From positions 1 to 11,044 of the forward strand of contig WTHO01000274.1 of NCBI GenBank assembly GCA_011523115.1: 11,044 nt of DNA. The letters are read 5' to 3'. The notes beneath the pieces were generated by a model. That model searched no databases and was not told where the DNA came from. It saw nothing but the letters and a program-made list of their open reading frames with translations. The position numbers were made by a program, and so were the translations under genes. Position 1 is the first letter of the stretch. Each line of letters opens with the position of its first letter. Of this stretch, positions 1-6,766 are shown one piece after another. This DNA comes from Halieaceae bacterium. Lineage in GTDB: Bacteria; Pseudomonadota; Gammaproteobacteria; Pseudomonadales; Halieaceae.

Positions 1-7
1 AGTGGAG

Positions 8-36
8 TTGGCACGCAGACACCCAACCGATAGACT
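8..36 (+). promoter_or_regulatory. Probable sigma70 promoter of prfB-lysS
   Basis: A -35 element TTGGCA at 8-13 (5 of 6 consensus positions) and a -10 element TAGACT at 31-36 (4 of 6) are separated by exactly 17 bases. The expected transcription start is near 43, about 47 bases before the GTG start of prfB. This placement also argues against translation starting at the in-frame ATG at 51, which would leave almost no leader. The call rests on consensus matching only. Confidence 0.45.
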
Positions 37-89
37 CTCGGCCTTTCGCAATGACCCGTCTCGCCCGGGTCGCCGACTTTGGAAAGATC

Positions 90-1185
90 GTGGAAATAGC
101 ACCGCTTATTAACCAAATCAAAGATATCCGCGCACGCACTGACGTGTTGAGGGGGTATCTTTGACTACGCCGTCAAGCAGGATCGACTGAAAGAAGTCGA
201 GCTCGAGTTGGCGGAGCCCAGTATTTGGGATGATCCCGACAGGGCTCAGGCGCTAGGTCGAGAGCGGGCCTCCCTCGAGGCCGTGGTGACCACCATTGAA
301 ACTCTCGATACGGGATGTGATGACGCCAGCGATCTGCTTGACCTCGCCGTGGAGGAAGACGACGAGGACACAGCCCAGTCTGTCCAGCAGGATCTGGCGT
401 CGCTCGAAGGTGCGCTTGAGAAGCTGGAATTCAGAAGAATGTTCTCGGGCGAGACGGACGAGAATAATGCGTATCTGGATATTCAAGCCGGCTCCGGAGG
501 CACCGAGGCGCAGGATTGGGCTGAGATGTTGTTGCGGATGTATCTGCGATGGGGTGAAGACAAGGGGTTCAAGACGACGCTGGTCGAGGCGTCTGCTGGT
601 GAGGTGGCTGGCTTGAAGAGTGCGACGGTGCAATTTGAAGGGGAGTACGCCTTCGGATGGCTGCGCACTGAAACAGGGGTGCATCGCCTCGTACGGAAGT
701 CGCCTTTTGATAGTGGTGGGCGCCGTCACACCTCTTTTGCTTCGGTTTTTGTCTCCCCCGAGATTGATGACAACATTGAGATCGATATCAACCCGGCCAA
801 CCTGCGGGTGGATACCTACCGTTCTTCGGGGGCGGGGGGACAACACGTCAATACGACCGATTCGGCGGTGCGCATTACGCATGAGCCTAGCGGGATTGTG
901 ACCAGCTGTCAGACAGAACGGTCTCAGCATCAAAACCGCGATAACGCGATGAAGCAGCTGCGCGCCAAGTTGTTTGAAATGGAAATGCTAAAGCGCAGCG
1001 CCGAAAAGCAGGCCATGGAAGACAGCAAAGCCGATATCGGTTGGGGGTCCCAGATCCGCTCCTACGTACTGGACGATTCGCGGATCAAGGATCTGCGCAC
1101 GGGTGTCGAGACGCGGAACACCCAGTCGGTGCTGGACGGCGCGCTTGACCCATTTATTCAGGCCTCTCTTAAAAAGGGCCTCTGA
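90..1185 (+). CDS. prfB: Peptide chain release factor 2 (RF2), made by programmed +1 frameshift
   Basis: RF2 recognises UGA and UAA stop codons in the ribosomal A site and triggers peptidyl-tRNA hydrolysis. The coding region is in two frames. Codons 1-24 run from GTG at 90 to CTT at 159-161, followed by an in-frame TGA at 162-164; reading resumes +1 at GAC 163 and continues to TGA at 1183-1185. The joined product is 364 residues, against 365 in E. coli. The stop-recognition tripeptide SPF is at about residues 204-206 and the catalytic GGQ at about 249-251. Ser stands four residues before the GGQ, at the position that is Thr in E. coli K-12 and Ala in many other bacteria. The GTG at 90 is chosen because the resulting N-terminus (MEIAPL) lines up with E. 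coli MFEINP and GGAAAG lies just upstream at 81-86. An in-frame ATG at 51 has no visible ribosome binding site. lysS follows after 8 nt, so the two are probably co-transcribed. Confidence 0.97.
150..164 (+). promoter_or_regulatory. RF2 programmed +1 frameshift site with internal Shine-Dalgarno
   Basis: The site consists of AGGGGG (150-155), TAT (156-158), the slippery CTT (159-161) and the in-frame stop TGA followed by C (162-165). As known for E. coli prfB, the internal Shine-Dalgarno-like run pairs with 16S rRNA three bases before the slippery codon. Scarce RF2 makes the ribosome pause at UGA-C, and the Leu-tRNA then slips from CUU to UUU. The element matches the E. coli site as I recall it and gives negative autoregulation: abundant RF2 terminates its own translation after 24 codons. 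Both flanking frames encode conserved RF2 sequence, so this is not a sequencing error. Confidence 0.96.
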
Positions 1186-1193
1186 TCCAACTC

Positions 1194-2693
1194 GTGACGG
1201 AGAACAGCGTGGATACGCCGCAGCAATCAGATGACGAAAACAAATTAATCGCTGAGCGCAGAGCGAAACTGACTGCTTTGCGCGAGCTTGGACCTGCGTT
1301 TCCCAACGATTTTCGCCGCACAGCGCTTGCCGGCGAACTGCAACGTGACTACGAGCAACACGATAAGGCGACCCTCGAGGAGAGGGACGCGCATTTTTCA
1401 GTGGCGGGGAGGTTGATTCGCAATCGCGGCGCGTTTCTCCTGATTCAGGATGGTTCCGGCACGATTCAGCTTTACCTCAATCGGGAGCAGCTGGGTGAAG
1501 AGGCCGTCCAGAATATCAAGACCTGGGATCTCGGCGATATTGTGGCGGCGTCCGGCTCGCTGAATCGATCCGGGAAAGGCGATCTGTACATCAACATGCA
1601 AGAGGGTCGCTTGCTGACCAAAGCGCTGCGTCCGTTACCCGACAAATATCACGGCCTCGTCGATCAAGAAATGCGTTATCGGCAACGATATGTTGATCTC
1701 ATCGTGAATCCTGAGGTGCGCGAGATTTTCCGAGTACGTGCGGCCACCGTTCAATTCATCAGGCAGTTTCTTGCCGAGCGGCAGTTCGTTGAGGTCGAGA
1801 CGCCAATGCTTCACCCCATCGCGGGCGGCGCCACCGCGAGACCCTTTATTACGCACCACAACGCGTTGGATATGGAGATGTATCTGCGGGTTGCCCCCGA
1901 GCTTTATCTCAAGCGGCTTACCGTGGGGGGGTTCGAGAAAGTCTTTGAGATCAATCGCAACTTCCGCAATGAGGGCTTGTCCACTCGCCACAACCCCGAG
2001 TTCACCATGCTTGAGTTTTACTGGGCCTACGCCGACTTCCGTGACGCGATGGATCTCACGGAAGAGCTGATGCGGGAACTCACGCAAGCCGTTTTGGGTA
2101 CGACAGAAGTCACTTACGGTAGCGATACCTTCCACTTTGATCGTCCCTTTGATCGGATGACGGTGGTGGAGGCCATTCTCAAGCACAATCCGGATCTGAG
2201 CGCCGAAGATATTGCGGACAGGAATGGCGCAGCCGCGGTTGCCGAGCGGCTGGGCGTTCAGGTCGACGCGGCCTGGGGGCTGGGCAAGATCCAGATTGAG
2301 ATTTTTGAGGAGACCGCCGAGGCACAATTACTGCAGCCGACCTTCATCACGGCCTACCCAACCGAGGTTTCGCCCTTGGCTCGCCGTAACGACCACGACC
2401 CCTTCGTGACAGACCGCTTCGAATTTTTTGTCGGTGGGCGCGAGCTGGCGAATGGCTTCAGTGAGCTCAATGATGCTGAGGATCAAGCGGAGCGCTTCAA
2501 GGCGCAGGTGGCTGCCAAAGAGGCAGGGGATGATGAGGCGATGCACTTCGACCACGACTACATTCGCGCGCTGGAGTATGGTCTGCCGCCGACAGCGGGA
2601 GAGGGGATCGGTATCGACAGGTTGGTGATGCTACTCACTGATTCACCCTCTATTCGGGACGTGATTCTGTTTCCTCACCTCCGCCACGAATAA
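1194..2693 (+). CDS. lysS: Lysyl-tRNA synthetase, class II
   Basis: This cytoplasmic enzyme charges tRNA-Lys with lysine using ATP. The product is 499 residues, close to E. coli LysS at 505. Residues about 65-145 form the OB-fold anticodon-binding domain. The class II core follows: motif 1 around 191-206 (ending VEVETPML), motif 2 at about 257-274 ([14 protein letters not shown]) and motif 3 at 471-476 (GIGIDR). The conserved [20 protein letters not shown] stretch is at 219-238. The start is a GTG 8 nt after the prfB stop and gives an N-terminus the same length as E. coli LysS. It has only a distant purine run upstream, so it may rely on coupling to prfB. An in-frame GTG at 1209 has a better placed GGAG (1199-1202) and is the alternative start. 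The prfB-lysS order is conserved in many proteobacteria. Confidence 0.97.
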   Translation: MTENSVDTPQQSDDENKLIAERRAKLTALRELGPAFPNDFRRTALAGELQRDYEQHDKATLEERDAHFSVAGRLIRNRGAFLLIQDGSGTIQLYLNREQLGEEAVQNIKTWDLGDIVAASGSLNRSGKGDLYINMQEGRLLTKALRPLPDKYHGLVDQEMRYRQRYVDLIVNPEVREIFRVRAATVQFIRQFLAERQFVEVETPMLHPIAGGATARPFITHHNALDMEMYLRVAPELYLKRLTVGGFEKVFEINRNFRNEGLSTRHNPEFTMLEFYWAYADFRDAMDLTEELMRELTQAVLGTTEVTYGSDTFHFDRPFDRMTVVEAILKHNPDLSAEDIADRNGAAAVAERLGVQVDAAWGLGKIQIEIFEETAEAQLLQPTFITAYPTEVSPLARRNDHDPFVTDRFEFFVGGRELANGFSELNDAEDQAERFKAQVAAKEAGDDEAMHFDHDYIRALEYGLPPTAGEGIGIDRLVMLLTDSPSIRDVILFPHLRHE

Positions 2694-2727
2694 TTGAATA
2701 CCGCGCTGGTGCCCGCCTGTCGCGCGG

Positions 2728-2736
2728 TGCTATGCT
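2728..2736 (+). promoter_or_regulatory. Possible extended -10 promoter of the lipoprotein gene
   Basis: TGC followed by TATGCT forms an extended -10 pattern in the 69-base gap after lysS, with transcription expected to begin near 2743, about 20 bases before the lipoprotein start. No convincing -35 lies 16-18 bases upstream. The gap also lacks a clear terminator, so the lipoprotein gene may equally be read from the prfB-lysS transcript. Confidence 0.25.
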
Positions 2737-2762
2737 CATTCAAACCATAAGAGGTAATCAGC

Positions 2763-3293
2763 GTGCGCGATTGGCCGCGTCTCAGCTTCATCATCCTACT
2801 TCCTGCGCTGATAGGCCTCTCTGGGTGTGCCACCCCGCCCGACGCAGACGGCGATGTGACCGGCGGTTCCGATAGCGTGATGTCCCAATCAGAATCCGCC
2901 TCTGATGGGCTTTGCGAGTGCCCCGAAAACCCGCAAGTTGACGAGTTCAATGCCGCGCTGCAGGCGCTGGCACAGGGCGATTTTGAGGCGGCTGCGGCCG
3001 CACTGTCACGCCACGCTGAGTTGGGCGGCGATCGCAATCGCAGCGAGGCAAGGGCGGGACGCGAGCTGGCAGATCTCCTCGCCCGATATCCGGCCGACGG
3101 TGCCACCATCGCATCATCCCCGGGCAGCGATCGTGCGGCCTTGATTCAGTTGGTTTTGATCTTGGTCGATCGGTTGGAGAGCAATATCGCAACATTGGGC
3201 GCAGAGAATGCCCAGCTTGCCGCTGATCTTGAAAAACGCGAAGAGGCGCTTAAGCGCTTGCGCGAACTGACGTTGGGCCAGCCGGAAGCGTAA
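2763..3293 (+). CDS. Small lipoprotein with C-terminal coiled coil, function unknown
   Basis: The 176-residue product begins with a short basic segment, a hydrophobic stretch and the lipobox LSGC at 19-22. It should therefore be lipidated on Cys22 and anchored in the inner or outer membrane; residue 24 is Thr and there is no Asp at +2 for simple inner-membrane retention. After a polar linker comes a CEC pair at 51-53, an Ala-rich helical region at about 58-108 that resembles a single tetratricopeptide-like hairpin, and a heptad-like helix at about 128-170. The start is GTG at 2763 with AAGAGGT at 2749-2755 as ribosome binding site. The last 44 bases overlap the 3' end of the histidine kinase gene on the other strand. 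The layout of lipobox, helical middle and terminal coiled coil recalls QseG/YfhG, which is encoded beside a sensor kinase in enterobacteria. That likeness is architectural only, and the family remains unassigned. Confidence 0.8.
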   Translation: MRDWPRLSFIILLPALIGLSGCATPPDADGDVTGGSDSVMSQSESASDGLCECPENPQVDEFNAALQALAQGDFEAAAAALSRHAELGGDRNRSEARAGRELADLLARYPADGATIASSPGSDRAALIQLVLILVDRLESNIATLGAENAQLAADLEKREEALKRLRELTLGQPEA

Positions 3294-4812
3294 CCCGGAA
3301 GACGGAACCTTCATCGGGGCGGCTTTCCAGTGCGATGCTGCCTCCCAGCATGGTGCAGAATTCCCTCACGATTGCGAGCCCAAGACCGGTGCCGCCATAT
3401 TGCAGCCCGGTGTTGGATTCGGCCTGAATGAAGGCCTCGAAGACACGGTCTTGTTGCGCCTGCGTCATACCAATACCTGTATCGGCTACTGCAACGGTCA
3501 AAGCGTCTGCAGTCATCGATGCCGACACAGTGATGTCTCCCTCTTTGGTGAATTTACAGGCGTTGGAAAATAAATTGGTGACGATCTGCTGCAGTTTGCC
3601 TCGGTCGCTGTTGATATCCCGCATGCTGTCATTGTCGATGTCCAGGACGAGACGGTTGTTGTTTTGCGACAGAAGAGGGGAGAGTGCATCGCATACCTGC
3701 ACAAGCAGTGCGGCCGGGCTGAATACTTCCAGACTCACCTGCATCTTGCCGGTCTCAATTTTAGACAGGTCCAGGATGTCGTTGATGAGTGTCAGTAGCT
3801 GGTTACCCGAAAAAATGATCGTCGCCAAATCATGGTGAAACTGCTCTCGGTCAATATCCAAACCGTCGCCCAGTTCATCCTGCAGCATCTCCGAGTATCC
3901 AATGATGGCGTTGAGAGGCGTCCTGAGTTCATGACTGACGTTGGCGAGGAACATGCTCTTCGCCGCGTTGGCAGAATCGGCATCGGCGCGCGCGGTGTTC
4001 ATCTCTTCAATGGCGATCTGCAGCTTGGCAGACATGTCGTTGAATGTTCTGGCTAAATCGCCAATCTCGCCGGAGTCTCGCTGGTCGTCGATTCGGTAGG
4101 TTAAATCGCCCGATCCAAAGCGCTCTACTCCCCGTTTCATGCGCGTGAGCGAGGCGTTGGTGCTGCGGATCATGGCAAACACCAGCGCAAGCGTAATCGC
4201 GATGGAACTGATGAAGCCGATGACGGTGATTTGATCTGTGAGGGTGATCGTCCGGTCAATGGCATTGGCACGTTGCACGGCGACGAAGGATTGCCGTTGA
4301 TCCAGTTCCTGTAACCGTTGCTGGGTGCTGTTATAGGAACGCGCCGACTCCACTGCAATGATGGCGCCGTCAGCATTGTATTGCTCGTAGAACTGTCGCC
4401 ATTCGGCGAGCAAGGCGGTCACGCTGTCGTGCAAACGCCGATAGTGGGCTTCGAGCTCCTCCCCGCCGAATCCTCCCAATTGTCGCAAACGCTCGCTGAT
4501 GATCTCCAGATCGGCGCGGGCCTGCTCCAGCGCGGCCTCGTCGAGTGGTTCATCGGTGGTCTCTCTCAGTGTGGCGAGCACCAGTACCTGTTGACGCTTG
4601 GTCTGCAGGTTTTGCTCGAGTTCGGCGGTTAACTGCGCGGCGGTTACTGCCTCCTGATAGGCGAGGGAGCTCTCATTGCGCGCGAAGCTCCCCCATAGCG
4701 ACGTGCCCACGTTGATCGCAAAGAGAATCAGTATGGCAGCGGAAAATAAATACAGCCGCCCACGCAGGCTCAGCCGCGGCCGAAGTTGACTAACGGCGTC
4801 AGCGGCCCGCAT
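3250..4812 (-). CDS. Membrane sensor histidine kinase with HAMP domain
   Basis: This 520-residue sensor kinase autophosphorylates on a His and should pass phosphate to an Asp on a receiver. Transmembrane segments lie at about 19-41 and 194-216 and enclose a periplasmic region (42-193) that is mostly predicted helix and could be a helical-bundle sensor. HAMP covers about 217-270. The dimerisation domain has the H-box SHELRTPLNAIIGYSEML with His294. The ATPase domain shows the N-box (Asn417 within NLFSNACKFT), the G1 motif DTGIGM at 444-449 and the G2 motif GGTGLGLAI at 473-481. It has no receiver of its own, so its partner is probably the stand-alone receiver just upstream, the receiver-cyclase, or both. 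It is the last gene of a minus-strand operon and its ATG lies inside the end of the receiver gene (14-nt overlap). No clear ribosome binding site is seen, which suggests translational coupling. Its 3' end overlaps the convergent lipoprotein gene by 44 nt. The ligand is unknown. Confidence 0.93.
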   Translation of the reverse strand: MRAADAVSQLRPRLSLRGRLYLFSAAILILFAINVGTSLWGSFARNESSLAYQEAVTAAQLTAELEQNLQTKRQQVLVLATLRETTDEPLDEAALEQARADLEIISERLRQLGGFGGEELEAHYRRLHDSVTALLAEWRQFYEQYNADGAIIAVESARSYNSTQQRLQELDQRQSFVAVQRANAIDRTITLTDQITVIGFISSIAITLALVFAMIRSTNASLTRMKRGVERFGSGDLTYRIDDQRDSGEIGDLARTFNDMSAKLQIAIEEMNTARADADSANAAKSMFLANVSHELRTPLNAIIGYSEMLQDELGDGLDIDREQFHHDLATIIFSGNQLLTLINDILDLSKIETGKMQVSLEVFSPAALLVQVCDALSPLLSQNNNRLVLDIDNDSMRDINSDRGKLQQIVTNLFSNACKFTKEGDITVSASMTADALTVAVADTGIGMTQAQQDRVFEAFIQAESNTGLQYGGTGLGLAIVREFCTMLGGSIALESRPDEGSVFRVTLPAGPTSVRASA

Positions 4813-5182
4813 TGAGGCAGGTCGCTATTTTTTCGAGTAACTCGGGGAAGTTAACCGGTTTGGTGGCATAGTCGCAGCACCCTGCTTCCAGCGCACGATG
4901 TTTGTCTTCCGCCATCGCATGTGCGGTCAGGGCGATGATGGGAATGTGCTTGATAGAGGCATCCCCCGCTGCCTCCTCGCAGGCGCTCCAACCGTCCTTG
5001 ACCGGTAGATTCATGTCCATCAATACGACAGCGGGCTGGAGGGCGCGCATGTTTTGCAGAGCGGCTTCGCCATCGCCCGCAGTGGACACGCGATGACCCG
5101 CGCGCTCCAGTCTGCGAACCAGCATATCGCGATTTACCTCATTATCCTCCACCAGCAATATGAGCTGCTCAGACATGACCAT
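4799..5182 (-). CDS. Stand-alone receiver (CheY-like response regulator)
   Basis: The product is a single receiver domain of about 127 residues with no output domain. The phosphorylation site is Asp56 in the segment VVLMDMNLP, the acidic pocket is Glu12-Asp13 (VEDNE), the switch Thr is at 86 (IALTAHAM) and the conserved Lys is at 108 (ATKPV). It may shuttle phosphate, act by protein contact, or serve as a phosphate sink for the adjacent kinase. Several starts are possible: ATG 5188, GTG 5185, ATG 5182 and ATG 5176. GAGGG at 5193-5189 stands 6 nt before ATG 5182, so that one is chosen; ATG 5176 would begin MSEQ. With this start the gene overlaps the cyclase gene by 14 nt and the kinase gene by 14 nt, which indicates one transcript with coupled translation. 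Confidence 0.9.
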   Translation of the reverse strand: MVMSEQLILLVEDNEVNRDMLVRRLERAGHRVSTAGDGEAALQNMRALQPAVVLMDMNLPVKDGWSACEEAAGDASIKHIPIIALTAHAMAEDKHRALEAGCCDYATKPVNFPELLEKIATCLNAGR

Positions 5183-6626
5183 CACCATCCCTCAAGCCCA
5201 ATAAAGGGTAGGCAACAATCGTGTCCTCGATACCTTTAACCGATAGCGTGCGCGGCTCTCCAAATTCAAAGATTGCCTGCGGCAGTTTTTCGCAAGTGGC
5301 AGCGGAAACCAGGATCTCATCGGGCCTTGCCTGCCCCTCGATACGCGACGTCACATTCATGGCGTGTCCTACGCAGCCATACTTTGCTCGCTGCTCGGAG
5401 CCGATATTGCCGGCAATAACGGAGCCCGTATTGAGCGCAATCCGATGCTGCAATTTAGGGAGCCCCTCAGCTTCATTGGCCATATTGACTGCGGCAATAG
5501 CATCTCGCATGGCCAGCGCGCTTCGTACAGCCCGCTCGGGGTCGTCATCTTGACGTTTGGGTGCGCCGAACACCGCCAGAATGGCGTCCCCCAAAAACTC
5601 GTCGATCGTGCCCTCGTGCTGAAAAATAATGCTGGTCATATGCTCAAAGTAGCGATTGAGGAGCGATACGACTTTGGGCGGAGGTAAATGTTCAGCCAAT
5701 GTCGTGAAGCCACAGATATCGGACATCATGATGGTGACCTCGCGCAGGTCGCCGCCAAGCTCGAGCCCCTCAGGGGCCTCCAGTAGTTGTGCAACGATAT
5801 CGTCTGACAAGTACCGGCCGAACGTTTGTCTTATGAAGCGTTCGTTGCGCTCCAACTGATGCCGGTAGTCCTCTTCCCGGTCGTGCCACCGCTTGCGCTC
5901 GATGCCGGCGGAGATTCTTGCCTGCAGGAGTACCGGGTTGAAGGGCTTGAGTAGGTAATCGTCTGCCCCGGCTTGAATGCAAGCAATAATTTGATCCATA
6001 TCCTGACGCCCACTGATCATAATCACAGGCGTCGCGCGGAGATCAGCGTGCTCTTTCATCTGCTTTAACACCTCCGCACCGCCAATCCCCGGCATCATCA
6101 GGTCCAGGAGCACCACGTCCACACCTCGAGTTTCCAGCAGCTCGAGTGCCTCCTCGCCCGACACCGCAGAAATGACGGTGTGTCCGGCGCGCGACAGTAA
6201 CCGGCTGATGAGCTCCCGGTTCTCCGGCATGTCGTCGACCGCCAGAATCACCCCCGGTGCATCAGAGAGAGGGGACGCGGTGGGTGGGGTGGGCAGAATC
6301 GCCTGCTGCTGTGTGCCCTCAACACTCGATAACAGAGCCGGTAAGGCGGACTGTAACGCGGGGTGCAGCTGTGCAAAGTCCTCATGAAGCATCTCAGCGT
6401 AACCGCGAATAGCACCGATCAGATTCAGGAGATCATGATTGGCATCTGACGAGGGGTTCAGGAGCAGTGCGCGGATGCGACTCAGCGCATCTTGAAGCGC
6501 GCTCACATCGGCATCCATCGGGGGTTCCACCGTCACCGTAGGGCGTGTGACGGCCGCCAGAAAAGGCTCTGCGGACGCCAAAATACGATTCGCCCATTGA
6601 TCTGGTTGCTCAGTTTCTAACACCAC
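5169..6626 (-). CDS. Response regulator with class III adenylate/guanylate cyclase output
   Basis: The predicted product (485 residues from GTG 6626) makes a cyclic nucleotide under receiver control. A short helical region at about 55-105 contains HDLLNLIGAIRGYAEML, which resembles a histidine kinase H-box (His64) but has no ATPase domain after it. The receiver at about 125-243 has Asp131/132, phosphoacceptor Asp175 (LLDLMMPG), Ser205 and Lys227. A charged helix at about 245-267 links it to the cyclase domain (about 290-430). Metal-binding Asp303 (MMSDICGFT) and Asp347 (LGDAILAVFG) and the transition-state pair Asn424/Arg428 are present, so it is likely active. The substrate-selecting positions are Glu343 and Gly417 where class III adenylate cyclases typically have Lys and Asp or Thr, so ATP versus GTP use is uncertain. 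The start at GTG 6626 has GAGG 8 nt upstream; TTG 6671 is an alternative without a visible ribosome binding site. It is the first gene of the operon with the receiver and kinase. Confidence 0.92.
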   Translation of the reverse strand: MVLETEQPDQWANRILASAEPFLAAVTRPTVTVEPPMDADVSALQDALSRIRALLLNPSSDANHDLLNLIGAIRGYAEMLHEDFAQLHPALQSALPALLSSVEGTQQQAILPTPPTASPLSDAPGVILAVDDMPENRELISRLLSRAGHTVISAVSGEEALELLETRGVDVVLLDLMMPGIGGAEVLKQMKEHADLRATPVIMISGRQDMDQIIACIQAGADDYLLKPFNPVLLQARISAGIERKRWHDREEDYRHQLERNERFIRQTFGRYLSDDIVAQLLEAPEGLELGGDLREVTIMMSDICGFTTLAEHLPPPKVVSLLNRYFEHMTSIIFQHEGTIDEFLGDAILAVFGAPKRQDDDPERAVRSALAMRDAIAAVNMANEAEGLPKLQHRIALNTGSVIAGNIGSEQRAKYGCVGHAMNVTSRIEGQARPDEILVSAATCEKLPQAIFEFGEPRTLSVKGIEDTIVAYPLLGLRDGDGHV

Positions 6627-6654
6627 AGCGGGGGCCTCGTGATCGCTACCCTGA

Positions 6655-6660
6655 AGTATA
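6655..6660 (-). promoter_or_regulatory. Possible -10 element of the cyclase-receiver-kinase operon
   Basis: TATACT (5 of 6 consensus) reads on the minus strand, with a start expected about 20 bases before the GTG at 6626. No good -35 hexamer is found 16-18 bases upstream, where the sequence instead abuts the inverted repeat at 6683-6718. A weak -35 next to a dyad would fit an activator-dependent promoter, but this is inference. If real, it excludes the TTG at 6671 as the cyclase start. Confidence 0.25.
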
Positions 6661-6682
6661 CCGACGAACAACCCGATAAGCT

Positions 6683-6718
6683 GAACCGTCGCCTTCGGGT
6701 ATAGGCGATAGACGGTTC
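6683..6718. repeat. Inverted repeat in the divergent intergenic region, candidate operator or hairpin
   Basis: GAACCGTC at 6683-6690 is perfectly inverted as GACGGTTC at 6711-6718. Inside it, GCCT at 6691-6694 is inverted as AGGC at 6703-6706, leaving an 8-base loop and a 4-base bulge (GATA) on one side. The dyad sits between the divergent starts of the cyclase operon and the CRP-type gene, where an operator controlling both could lie. It lacks a T-run on either side, so it is not an intrinsic terminator, and the arms do not resemble the TGTGA/TCACA half-sites of E. coli CRP. Confidence 0.55.
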
Positions 6719-6766
6719 ATGGGGTAGTATCGCACCAACTTGGGTATCAAATGGGGCACAAGATCC

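Noticed and set aside
51..89. In-frame ATG at 51 as an earlier prfB start
   Set aside because: It has no ribosome binding site, lies only a few bases from the predicted transcription start, and would add 13 residues absent from known RF2 proteins.
253..933. 226-codon open frame on the minus strand
   Set aside because: It lies entirely opposite conserved prfB codons, shows no recognisable domain, and has no ribosome binding site or neighbour on that strand. It is a shadow of the real gene.
1635..2327. 230-codon open frame on the minus strand
   Set aside because: It is opposite the conserved class II core of lysS and has no recognisable motif, so it is treated as a shadow frame.
2701..2727. 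CCGCGC/GCGCGG inverted repeat after lysS as a terminator
   Set aside because: The stem is only 6 bp with a 15-base loop and no T-run follows, so it does not meet the pattern of an intrinsic terminator.
3246..3257. Perfect 12-bp palindrome GCGCTTAAGCGC at the kinase stop codon
   Set aside because: It falls in codons of the lipoprotein coiled coil and in the kinase tail. A single short palindrome in GC-leaning coding sequence is expected by chance and has no terminator features.
6640..6720. 24-codon minus-strand frame starting with ATG at 6720, as a leader peptide or the true cyclase start
   Set aside because: It is out of frame with the cyclase, stops within the divergent region, has no ribosome binding site, and resembles no known leader peptide.
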